In this document: piece after piece, positions 55,147-63,388 of the stretch
Layout: each line of letters opens with the position of its first letter
Numbering within the stretch: the stretch's first letter is position 1
NCBI RefSeq assembly: GCF_030519655.1
Contig: NZ_JAUMIT010000001.1
Coordinates: 806,001 to 870,000, forward strand
Direction: 5' to 3'
Source of the DNA: Wenyingzhuangia gilva
Lineage (GTDB): Bacteria; Bacteroidota; Bacteroidia; Flavobacteriales; Flavobacteriaceae
DNA: 64,000 bases
The notes under the pieces: generated by a model
Seen by the model: the letters and a program-made list of their open reading frames with translations, nothing else
Told to the model about the DNA's origin: nothing
Database searches by the model: none
Made by a program: the position numbers and the translations under genes

Positions 55147-55379
55147 TTAACAAACTTTGTTTATTGAACTTCACACGAAAAGATTTTAATAACTAAAATA
55201 TAAGTTCCGCTTTGTAAACTAGAAATACTAATTGTACTATAATTATTATTAGGCAATACTAACCTACCTAATACATCAAATAAAGTAATAATACTACTTA
55301 TTCCTAAATTTATTGTTGCCAATAACACATCATTATTAAATGATATTTCAGGTTTTATATTTGAAATATTAATTATCAA
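55147..55379 (-). pseudogene. Orphan T9SS sorting-domain fragment
   Basis: About 72 residues of open frame repeat the C-terminal tail of the neighbouring paralogues (NISNIKPEISFNNDVL ... SSLQSGTYIL), but the N-terminal domain is missing. A stop after SCEVQ cuts off the usual VVKFAK end, although its remnant is readable beyond the stop. It is a decayed third copy, left between the two intact genes. Confidence 0.8.
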
Positions 55380-55437
55380 AAAAATTAGACTGACACCTTA
55401 CAGAATAGTAAAGTATCAATCTAATACTTATATAAAT

Positions 55438-56262
55438 TTATTTAGCAAACTTTACTACTTGAACTTCACCAGAAGTTGTTGTAACTCGTAAAATATAAGT
55501 TCCACTCTGTAAACTAGAAATACTAATTGTACTAGAATTGTTATTAGACAATACTGATCTACCTAATATATCAAATAAAGTAATACTACTTATTGCTGAA
55601 TTTGTTGTTACTGATAACACATCATTATTAAAAGATATTTCAGGTTTTATATTTGAAATATTTTTAGAACTTAAAGTTCCTGTATTTTCTAAATTTAAAT
55701 TTGCTAATTGGATAATACCTCCTGTAGAACTAGTTAAACCATTTGTTTGTGTTAATTGTAAATAATAATCACCTGTAGTTGGAGGCGTAAATGAATAAGT
55801 AAACTCTTTATAAATTTCTGTTTCAGTTTGTGAAAATTCTTGAGGAGACAAAGCAGTCCCTGTAGGGGTATCAGAAAAAGAAAATTGATAAGTAGGGGCA
55901 ATACCATTATTTAACCATAAATAATATCCTGTTAACTCATAAACTTTTCCTGCTTCCAATGAAATTGCTCCTTGACCAGTACTAGAGGTAACACCTAAAG
56001 ACATAATACTACCTTCATATCCACCGTCCCATCTATATAAGAAATGTCTTCCTGTATAACTCTCTGAAGAACCTTCTATAGGAAAAGTTGTGTTGTCACG
56101 ATATCTAACACCACCTCCATTAGCCTCTCCCCATGTAGGATTTATAGCATTACTTGCAAACCCCCACATATTTCCTTCACTTCCTGCTCCAGTTGCTCCA
56201 TTTGCATCCCAGTTTGGAATCAAGTTTTGTGCAGATACATTCATAACTGCAAATAACAGCAT
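55438..56262 (-). CDS. T9SS-secreted carbohydrate-binding-like protein, paralogue with a shifted signal peptide
   Basis: A paralogue of the gene at 54163-55047 with the same beta domain (NLIPNWDANGATG, HFLYRWDGG, TGYYLWLNN) and an intact T9SS tail. The ATG matching the paralogue's start lies at 56294-56296 but is followed by eight As instead of seven, putting the first 11 codons out of frame. The open frame therefore begins at an internal ATG (56262), giving only MLLFAVMNVSA as a remnant signal. With one A fewer, the sequence would restore a full signal peptide. It may be frameshifted, phase-variable through the A-run, or affected by a base-calling error. Confidence 0.7.
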   Translation of the reverse strand: MLLFAVMNVSAQNLIPNWDANGATGAGSEGNMWGFASNAINPTWGEANGGGVRYRDNTTFPIEGSSESYTGRHFLYRWDGGYEGSIMSLGVTSSTGQGAISLEAGKVYELTGYYLWLNNGIAPTYQFSFSDTPTGTALSPQEFSQTETEIYKEFTYSFTPPTTGDYYLQLTQTNGLTSSTGGIIQLANLNLENTGTLSSKNISNIKPEISFNNDVLSVTTNSAISSITLFDILGRSVLSNNNSSTISISSLQSGTYILRVTTTSGEVQVVKFAK

Positions 56263-56438
56263 TACTGCTGAAATTAATTGTGTAATTTTTTTTCATAATA
56301 TGATATATTTTAATTATTTATATTAAAATTAACACAATAAAATAAACAAAAGGTTATCAAATTAATAAAAAAAAAGAGTAATTAACTTATTTTAAAATTT
56401 AAACAGTAAATACTCTAAATAAACACATTATTTACTAT

Positions 56439-56949
56439 TTATTTATTCATGTTATAAATTATTATTAGTTTTATTATTAATACATAATTATTAATTCTAT
56501 TATTTAGTTTTAGTATATAAACTCCTGCTAAAAGGTTTTGATCAACTTTACAAGAAGTTTATGCAACTCCAGATTCTATTTTTTTCCATCAAAACCATAA
56601 ATATCATAAGTAAAATCTCCATCCATTTCAACTAAAAAGTTACATTATTAGAGGAGCTATAAGAACCTTCTTCTCGAATATAATACTTATAGCTTGGATA
56701 TAAATTTAATATAGTTGTAAACTCTTGCTCTACAGATAAATCTCTTGTATCTATTCTCAACTCATTATTAATATAAACTTGTACATTTACATTTGATCTT
56801 AAATGAAGTGTACATTCTTCTAGTTGCTAAATTTCTAGTTGTACTGCACACTTAACATTTATATCATCTCCATATGCTGAGTAATCTATATTCTGAAGGT
56901 TTATAGCATCCAATTCTTCAATTACAGAGTTTTGAATCCACATCTGAAA
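56439..56949 (-). pseudogene. Decayed 3' part of another T9SS-secreted protein
   Basis: Conceptual translation on the minus strand in shifting frames gives a beta-rich segment (WIQNSVIEELDAINLQN; VQVYINNELRIDTRD; YKYYIREEGSYSSSNNVTF), then GDFTYDIYGFDGK and NLLAGVYILKLNNR, a typical T9SS sorting tail. At least three in-frame stops or shifts interrupt it. It abuts the right copy of the 91-bp repeat and the upstream region of the shifted paralogue. The interval 56297-56438 is AT-rich and contains only that paralogue's promoter area. Confidence 0.65.
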
Positions 56950-56951
56950 CC

Positions 56952-57042
56952 AATAAAAACCAACACAATCCATGGTTTAGGATTTTGAAAAAACATAAGT
57001 TTTAATTATAAAAAAAGCCTCTGAAAATTCAGAGGCTTTTTT
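56952..57042. repeat. 91-bp direct repeat, right copy
   Basis: Right copy of the repeat at 50691-50781. It contains a 17-codon remnant of the 53-residue membrane protein gene (KNQHNPWFRILKKHKF) and a working-looking terminator, now facing rpiB. Confidence 0.95.
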
Positions 57043-57062
57043 ATTAGTTACCTTAATTATGA

Positions 57063-57497
57063 TTAACAACCACAAGGAATTTTATCAATTCTGGTTTGGT
57101 GACGACCTCCTTCAAATTCAGTATTTAAAAAAGTTTCAACCATTTCTAAAGCCTGGGGAATGGCTGTGAAACGAGCAGGAATACATAAAATATTTGCATT
57201 ATTATGTTGTCTTACCAATAATACAATTTCCTTAGACCAGCACAAACCAGCTCTTACATTTTTATATTTATTAGCTGTCATAGCGACTCCATTTGCAGAT
57301 CCGCAAATTAAAATTCCAAAATCTACTGCTTTGGTATCTACATCACTTGCCACTTTATGAGCATGATCAGGATAATCTACACTGTCTAAAGTATCGGTTC
57401 CATAATTTACAACTTCAATACCTTTTTGTTCTAACAATTTAACAATAGCTAATTTGTAATCTGGACCAGCGTGATCGTTTCCTATGGCTATTTTCAT
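57063..57497 (-). CDS. rpiB: Ribose-5-phosphate isomerase B
   Basis: A 144-residue RpiB/LacAB-family isomerase interconverting ribose 5-phosphate and ribulose 5-phosphate. The N-terminal KIAIGNDHAGPDYK and the active-site Cys in ILICGSANGVAMTANK (about 65-80) fit the family. I use ATG 57497, which gives the standard start; the frame continues upstream to 57581, but that part overlaps the end of the dehydrogenase gene and is not conserved sequence. It is probably co-transcribed with the upstream dehydrogenase. Confidence 0.95.
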   Translation of the reverse strand: MKIAIGNDHAGPDYKLAIVKLLEQKGIEVVNYGTDTLDSVDYPDHAHKVASDVDTKAVDFGILICGSANGVAMTANKYKNVRAGLCWSKEIVLLVRQHNNANILCIPARFTAIPQALEMVETFLNTEFEGGRHQTRIDKIPCGC

Positions 57498-57540
57498 TTT
57501 ATCTATTTTATATTTTGTGGCAAATTTACGTAAAAAAAGC

Positions 57541-58848
57541 CTATAATTCTGCGTTGGTTCTAATTCTACGTTTGGTAACACTATATCTGCGTACTATTAA
57601 ACGAGATCCTTTATTATAGTTTGTATAATTGTATATCCAACTAATTAATATTACCAATCGGTTTCTAAAACCAACCAAAGACATTAAGTGAACAAACATC
57701 CAAATAAACCAAGCAAAAAATCCACCGAATTGTAATTTTTTAATATCAGCCACGGCTTTGTTTCTACCAATGGTTGCCATAGAACCTTTGTCGTTATATT
57801 TAAAAGGTTTTAAATTTGTATTGCCTTTTAAAATTTTAGGAAAGTTTTTAGCTAGATTTTTAGCTTGTTGAATAGCGGGTTGCGCTACTTGTGGATGTCC
57901 TCTTGGATAATCATCAGAAATCATTAAAGCAACATCACCCAAAGCAAAAACATCTTTAAATCCTTTAATTTGATTAAATTCATTTACATAATATCTTCTG
58001 GTTCTTGGTTCAGAACATTCTTCAGCAAAACCATCAATTCTGTTCGCAATTACACCAGCAGACCAAATTAAAGTACGTGTGGCAAATTCTTTTCCATCTT
58101 TAGTAGTTGCCAACTTACCATCATAAGAAGTTACAATGGTATTGGTATGAATTTGAACCCCTAATTCTTTTAAAAATTTAGTTGATTTTTTTGAAGCATG
58201 TTCACTCATAGGAGGTAAGACTCTATCGGCACCTTCTAATAAATTAATTTGCATCAATTCAGGATCTAAATCAGGAAAATCTAAAGGAAGTACACTCTTT
58301 TTAAATTCTGCAATAGCTCCAGCCAATTCAACCCCTGTAGGTCCTGCACCAACAATTACAAAATTTAATAAGAATTTTTGAACTTCTATATCTGCTTCTA
58401 CAGTAGCACGTTCAAAATTTTGTAATATTAAACTTCTTAAGTTCAATGCCTGAGGAATAGTTTTCATTGGCATTGCATGCTTTTTTATTTCTTTATTTCC
58501 AAAATAATTGGTTTTAGTACCTGTATTGATGATTAAAAAATCATAAGATAAATCACCAATATCAGATTTAATTATTTTGTTATCAGGATCTATTTCTTTG
58601 ACATCAGCCAATCTAAAATAAAAATTTTGTTGTTTTTTAATAAACATTCTTAAAGGATAAGCAATAGAATCAGATTCTATACCACTTGTAGAAATTTGAT
58701 ACAACAGGGGTTGAAAAGCATGATAATTATGCTTATTAATCATGACCAATTGAATAGGTAGTTTTCTTAATTTTTTAACCAAATTAAGACCGGCAAATCC
58801 TCCTCCAATAACTACAACTCTTGGTAAATTTGATTTAGGTACATTCAT
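57541..58848 (-). CDS. NAD(P)/FAD-dependent oxidoreductase, NDH-2-like
   Basis: A 435-residue type II NADH dehydrogenase-like flavoprotein that feeds electrons to quinone without pumping protons. Two Rossmann motifs are visible, VVIGGGFAGLN (about 11) for FAD and VIVGAGPTGVELAGA (about 163) for NADH, and the late FAD motif KDVFALGDVAL (about 299). Hydrophobic segments near 360-400 would attach it to the membrane. It starts at the left edge of the presumed origin region and reads away from it. Confidence 0.93.
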   Translation of the reverse strand: MNVPKSNLPRVVVIGGGFAGLNLVKKLRKLPIQLVMINKHNYHAFQPLLYQISTSGIESDSIAYPLRMFIKKQQNFYFRLADVKEIDPDNKIIKSDIGDLSYDFLIINTGTKTNYFGNKEIKKHAMPMKTIPQALNLRSLILQNFERATVEADIEVQKFLLNFVIVGAGPTGVELAGAIAEFKKSVLPLDFPDLDPELMQINLLEGADRVLPPMSEHASKKSTKFLKELGVQIHTNTIVTSYDGKLATTKDGKEFATRTLIWSAGVIANRIDGFAEECSEPRTRRYYVNEFNQIKGFKDVFALGDVALMISDDYPRGHPQVAQPAIQQAKNLAKNFPKILKGNTNLKPFKYNDKGSMATIGRNKAVADIKKLQFGGFFAWFIWMFVHLMSLVGFRNRLVILISWIYNYTNYNKGSRLIVRRYSVTKRRIRTNAEL

Positions 58849-59553
58849 ATAAGGGTATTTTTTATAAAAGCGCTAAATTACAAAATGGTCTTGCTTATTA
58901 GTCTAACTATTTAGTAATTTTAACATAAACAACTCATATACAGTAAAGTATATATTATCATATATTCAATAAATATTAGTTTTGTTTATAAAATCAACAT
59001 TATTAACACTTATTAACAACATATATGATAACTTATATAAAAAACCTTATAAATCAAGCAATTACAAAAACCATTAAAATGTTAATAACATGTGGTTAAA
59101 AAAAGTAAACTAAATTTTGATTTTAAGCTTTAAAAAACAATACAAGCAAGAGGTGATACAAAGCAAATTTATTTACTAAAAACTTATAAACGGTTATTAA
59201 CAATTTATACACGGTTTATTAATAATTAAGAATCTACTTTTTATCATTAAACAAAACTACATAACCGATATTAACAACTGTGAATAACTACTCTTAAAAT
59301 CTTATTTTTTAAGAGATTATATATCTAACAACTTGTTAATAAAGTTAATTTAATGTAAAATCAAAATTAAATTAAGTTAAGTTATTGTATAAATGAACAG
59401 CTTATAATAACACATCATTTGTTTTATAAATTTTAAAAAAGAAGAAATTAAATATTATATAAGTGTTGATAAGGTTTATAGAAAATTTATTTACTAAGAA
59501 CATTCTGTATTTTTAATTGCTGTACCTTTATCGTAGAAATAAAGAAAAGATAT
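58849..59553. other. Candidate replication origin (oriC) region
   Basis: 705 bases with no coding sequence and extreme AT content. DnaA-box-like 9-mers are clustered: TTATTAACA at 59000-59008, 59010-59018 and 59193-59201; the same on the minus strand at 59079-59087 and 59333-59341; TTATACACG at 59204-59212; and TTATTCACA, a perfect match to the E. coli TTATNCACA consensus, on the minus strand at 59278-59286. Two boxes are spaced one helical turn apart. The flanking genes run away from the region on both sides. The rnr promoter (TACCTTTATCG, about 59521) must lie at its right end. Confidence 0.6.
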
Positions 59554-61764
59554 ATGCCAAGAAATAAAAAGAAAGGTGTTTTTAAGAAAAAAGGAGGAGT
59601 AATTAAAGATCTTACACGTAAGGTTTTTAAAGTGTTGAATGAAAACAGTGGCAATCCTTTAAATTATAAACAAATTGCAGCTAAACTTGGTTTAGATGAT
59701 CATGCTGCTAAACAGCAATTATTGTTAAAACTAGAAGAGTTAAAAGCTCAGAAAAAAATTAAAGAAGAAGATAGAGGTAAATATATTTTAGATGCTTCAA
59801 AAAACTATCATATTGGTACTTTAGATGTGACCAGTTCTGGGAATGCCTATTTTATTTGTGATGATTTCGAAACTGATACCTTCATCAATAAAAGCAGTGT
59901 AAACGGTGGTTTAAACGGTGATACTGTAAAAGCTTATGTTTACAAACGCAAACAGCGTAACAAATTAGAAGGAGAAGTTGTAGAAGTACTAGAACGAAAA
60001 AAGTCTGATTTTGTGGGAACATTACAATTAAGCGCTCGTTTTGGTTTTGTGGTAGCTGATGATAGATCTATGAATAATGATATTTTTATTCCAAAAGATA
60101 AGTTGTTGGATGCTGTTGATGGAGATAAAGTAGTGGCTAGAATTACCGATTGGTCTGGTGACGCTAAAAATCCTTTTGGAGAAATTACCAGAGTTTTAGG
60201 TAAAGCAGGAGAACATAATACAGAAATTCACGCCATTTTAGCTGAGTATGATTTGCCATATGAATTTCCACTTGAAGTAGAAGCTGCAGCAGAAGCATTA
60301 GACGTAACTATTACTGAAGAAGAAATTAGCAAACGTAGAGATATGCGAGATGTGTTAACATTTACCATAGACCCTAAAGATGCTAAAGATTTTGATGATG
60401 CTTTGTCTTTTCAAAAATTAGAAAATGGGAATTATGAAATTGGAATTCACATTGCTGATGTTTCTCATTATGTAGCTGAAAATTCAATTTTAGATGAAGA
60501 AGCTTATAATAGAGCTACTTCTGTTTATTTGGTAGATAGGGTAGTACCTATGTTGCCAGAAAAATTATCAAACGGAGTTTGTTCTTTAAGACCTAACGAA
60601 GAAAAGTTAACATTTTCTGCTGTGTTTGAATTGAACGAAAAAGCAGAAATAAAAAAAGAATGGTACGGAAGAACAGTTACTTATTCTGACAAACGTTTTG
60701 CTTATGAAGAAGCACAAGTAATTATTGAACAGCCAGAAGAAAAAAAACATACCATTCCTGCTGAAATTTCTATTACAGATGAAGCATACGAAGTAGATCC
60801 AAAAATATCTGAAGCGATTTTAAAAATGGATGTTTTAGCAAAAATTATGCGTGGTAAACGAATGAAATCTGGAGCTTTGGCTTTTGATAAAATTGAAACC
60901 AAATTTAACTTAGATGAAAATGCCAATCCTATTGGAGTGTTCTTTAAAGAATCTAAAGATGCCAATAAATTAATTGAAGAATTTATGTTATTGGCGAACA
61001 GAAAAGTGGCAGAGTTTGTAGGAAAAACAAAAGCTGGTGCTGCTAAAAAAACATTTATTTATAGAACACATGATGAACCTAATGTTGATAAATTGGAAGC
61101 ATTAGGAAATTTGGTTCAAAAGTTTGGATATGGAATTAATACCAAATCTAGAATGACAACTACTGCTTCTTTAAATAAATTATTGAGTGATGTACATGGT
61201 AAAGCAGAATCTAATATGATTGAAACTTTAACCATTCGTACCATGAGTAAAGCTGAATATACTACAGAAAATATAGGTCACTACGGTTTAGCTTTTGATT
61301 ATTACAGTCATTTTACCTCGCCAATTCGTCGTTATCCTGATGTAATGGCTCACAGATTATTACAACATTATTTAAACAAAGGAAAATCTGTATCTGCAGA
61401 AGATTATGAAGAAAAGTGTAAACATTCTTCTGAAATGGAAATGTTGGCTTCTAAAGCAGAAAGAGATTCTATTAAATACATGCAAATTAAATACATGCAA
61501 AACTTTACGGGAAAAGCTTTTAAAGGAGTGATTTCTGGAGTAACGGAATGGGGAATTTATGTAGAAGTAATAGAAAATAAATGTGAAGGAATGGTAAGAA
61601 CAAGAGATATTACTAGTGATCATTTTGTTTTTGATCAGGAAGAATATGCTTTGGTTGGACGTAAATATGGAGAAATGTATCGCTTAGGGGATGAAGTTTG
61701 GATCAAAGTAAAAAATGCAGATTTAGAACGTAAACATTTAGATTTTTATTTGATAGAGGAATAA
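59554..61764 (+). CDS. rnr: Ribonuclease R
   Basis: A 736-residue 3'-5' exoribonuclease that degrades structured RNA and helps with stalled ribosomes. The N-terminus is very basic (PRNKKKGVFKKKGG), followed by a helix-turn-helix domain (about 20-75), cold-shock domains (about 80-225), the RNB catalytic domain with TIDPKDAKDFDDA (about 270-282), whose Asp residues bind magnesium, and a C-terminal S1 domain (about 645-735). The ATG at 59554 is well placed. It reads away from the presumed origin. Confidence 0.97.
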   Translation: MPRNKKKGVFKKKGGVIKDLTRKVFKVLNENSGNPLNYKQIAAKLGLDDHAAKQQLLLKLEELKAQKKIKEEDRGKYILDASKNYHIGTLDVTSSGNAYFICDDFETDTFINKSSVNGGLNGDTVKAYVYKRKQRNKLEGEVVEVLERKKSDFVGTLQLSARFGFVVADDRSMNNDIFIPKDKLLDAVDGDKVVARITDWSGDAKNPFGEITRVLGKAGEHNTEIHAILAEYDLPYEFPLEVEAAAEALDVTITEEEISKRRDMRDVLTFTIDPKDAKDFDDALSFQKLENGNYEIGIHIADVSHYVAENSILDEEAYNRATSVYLVDRVVPMLPEKLSNGVCSLRPNEEKLTFSAVFELNEKAEIKKEWYGRTVTYSDKRFAYEEAQVIIEQPEEKKHTIPAEISITDEAYEVDPKISEAILKMDVLAKIMRGKRMKSGALAFDKIETKFNLDENANPIGVFFKESKDANKLIEEFMLLANRKVAEFVGKTKAGAAKKTFIYRTHDEPNVDKLEALGNLVQKFGYGINTKSRMTTTASLNKLLSDVHGKAESNMIETLTIRTMSKAEYTTENIGHYGLAFDYYSHFTSPIRRYPDVMAHRLLQHYLNKGKSVSAEDYEEKCKHSSEMEMLASKAERDSIKYMQIKYMQNFTGKAFKGVISGVTEWGIYVEVIENKCEGMVRTRDITSDHFVFDQEEYALVGRKYGEMYRLGDEVWIKVKNADLERKHLDFYLIEE

Positions 61765-61813
61765 TTTTTGTTAAGATACGTTATTCAATCAATCAAAATA
61801 AAATTATAGTGAT

Positions 61814-62476
61814 ATGAAGAAATTATTTTTACTGTTGTTGATATCAAACTTTGTTTTTTCACAAGATTTAAAAAAAGATTTAAAATCATTTAAGTCAATT
61901 CATATTAATAGTGCTATGCAAGTTGAATTGATTTCATCTGATAGTTGTAAAATTGAAGTTACCGGAAAAGATGTAGATAAATTATCTATCGATGAAGAAA
62001 ACAAAGAATTAAAATTATCAACTTCTTTAGATAAAAAATTTAAAAGTGATTTGATGGTAAAAATTTATTATCAATCTGGTTTAAGATATTTAAAATTGGC
62101 AAATCTTGTAGAGATTAGCTCAAATGATACTATCAAGGAGAAATTTTTAGAAATAGATGCTATTAACAACGTTAAAGCAAATTTAAGCTTAGAAACTGAA
62201 GATTTTATAGCCAACCTTAGCTTGGGTAGTAATTTTGTCTTAAATGGTATTACAGAAAGTCAAAAAATTAACGCATCAAGCAAAAGTTTTTATGACGCTT
62301 TTAATTTTAAAAGTAAAAAAGCTTATGTGGAAGCCAAAACTTCTCAAGTAGGAGTAAACGTAACTAATTTTTTAGATGCGAATGCCAAATATAAAGCTGA
62401 GATTGTTTATACTGGAAATCCTTATTCTATAAATGAAAAAACTTTCTTAGGAAAAGTTATAAGTAAAAAGGAATAG
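61814..62476 (+). CDS. GIN-domain (DUF2807) exported protein
   Basis: A 220-residue exported protein with a signal peptide (ending VFSQ) and the head GIN domain pattern typical of DUF2807: a short first strand SIHINSAMQVELISSDSCKIEV followed by a right-handed beta-helix-like repeat. This domain is common in Bacteroidetes and was named as a putative autotransporter adhesin head; its role remains unknown. It lies 49 bp after rnr and may be transcribed with it. Confidence 0.88.
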   Translation: MKKLFLLLLISNFVFSQDLKKDLKSFKSIHINSAMQVELISSDSCKIEVTGKDVDKLSIDEENKELKLSTSLDKKFKSDLMVKIYYQSGLRYLKLANLVEISSNDTIKEKFLEIDAINNVKANLSLETEDFIANLSLGSNFVLNGITESQKINASSKSFYDAFNFKSKKAYVEAKTSQVGVNVTNFLDANAKYKAEIVYTGNPYSINEKTFLGKVISKKE

Positions 62477-62504
62477 GATAAATATGTATGATTATAATTT
62501 GTTG

Positions 62505-62512
62505 TATATTTG
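62505..62512 (+). promoter_or_regulatory. -7 box of tatA
   Basis: TATATTTG, an exact TAnnTTTG match 25 bases before the tatA ATG. Confidence 0.55.
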
Positions 62513-62536
62513 CTAACGATTTAAAATTTAATTAAA

Positions 62537-62725
62537 ATGAATGTTTTAAATATATCCCTAGGAATTATGGGAATGAATGAATGGGTTATCATAGCGGTAA
62601 TCGTTTTGTTATTGTTTGGAGGTAGAAAAATTCCTGAGTTGATGAAAGGTCTTGGAGGTGGAATTAAAGAATTTAAAAAAGCTACCAAAGAAGAAGATAA
62701 TAAAAAGGAAGAAGAGACGAAGTAA
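62537..62725 (+). CDS. tatA: Sec-independent protein translocase TatA/E
   Basis: A 62-residue TatA/E family protein that forms the pore for folded proteins with twin-arginine signals. It has one transmembrane helix (about 15-27) and the [20 protein letters not shown] amphipathic helix with the conserved Phe-Gly hinge, then a charged tail. The start could also be ATG 62567 (MGMNEW...), as the residues before it are not typical. tatC is not in the window. The gene ends at a terminator. Confidence 0.95.
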   Translation: MNVLNISLGIMGMNEWVIIAVIVLLLFGGRKIPELMKGLGGGIKEFKKATKEEDNKKEEETK

Positions 62726-62749
62726 TAATAATTACTTTTTAAAAAATAT

Positions 62750-62776
62750 ACCTATTCGAAAGAGTAGGTTTTTTTA
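62750..62776 (+). terminator. Terminator of tatA
   Basis: Stem CCTATTC / GAGTAGG with a GAAA loop, followed by eight Ts. It lies 10 bases before the next gene, leaving little room for a separate promoter, so partial readthrough is likely. Confidence 0.75.
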
Positions 62777-62785
62777 TTTATATAC

Positions 62786-63358
62786 ATGAGTACAATAGAC
62801 ATTTTAAAAAAATCATTCCAAGATTTAAAAGGATTTTGGAGCATTGCTTTACTTGCTTCTTTACCTTTAAGTTTATTACCTGGGTTTATGGTTTTAGATA
62901 AAACTATTGGTTTGCTTTTAATTTTGGTTTTATCAGGTCCTTTTAGAGTGGGTTTGTCTAAAATAACTTTGAATATTGTTAACAAGCAACCTATTAAAAT
63001 GAGTTATATTTTTGATGGGTTTACATATTTTAAACATGCTTTAGGAGTCTTTTTGCTCTCTATGATATTTATAGGTTTAGGCTTGATCTGTTTTATTATT
63101 CCTGGTATTGTAATATTTATTTGGTTGTCTCAAGCATTTTTTATTTTGGTTGAAAATCCTTCTTCAGAACCTATAGAGGTCTTTAAGATTAGTAAAGAAA
63201 TGATGAAAGGAAACGAGATTAAATATTTAACAATTTTCATGATTTTTATTGTTATATCAGTAATTTTAATACTGTTTAAATTAATATTTATTAGTTTGTT
63301 AATTGTACCAATACAATATATCGTTTTCGCTAATTTTTATAATAGTTTAAAAAAATAG
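62786..63358 (+). CDS. Polytopic membrane protein of unknown function
   Basis: A 190-residue inner-membrane protein with about five hydrophobic helices and few charges. The N-terminus (DILKKSFQDLKGFW) and a stretch like FIIPGIVIFIWLSQAFFILVE (about 110-130) resemble the DUF975/glycerophosphodiester-phosphodiesterase membrane-domain group. No specific function can be named. It follows tatA by 60 bp with a terminator between them. Confidence 0.75.
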   Translation: MSTIDILKKSFQDLKGFWSIALLASLPLSLLPGFMVLDKTIGLLLILVLSGPFRVGLSKITLNIVNKQPIKMSYIFDGFTYFKHALGVFLLSMIFIGLGLICFIIPGIVIFIWLSQAFFILVENPSSEPIEVFKISKEMMKGNEIKYLTIFMIFIVISVILILFKLIFISLLIVPIQYIVFANFYNSLKK

Positions 63359-63388
63359 TTCAGATGTTTTTCATAGTTTTAAGACAAC

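Noticed and set aside
57498-57581. Upstream extension of rpiB to 57581
   Set aside because: The added residues overlap the end of the dehydrogenase gene and do not match the RpiB family; ATG 57497 gives the standard N-terminus.
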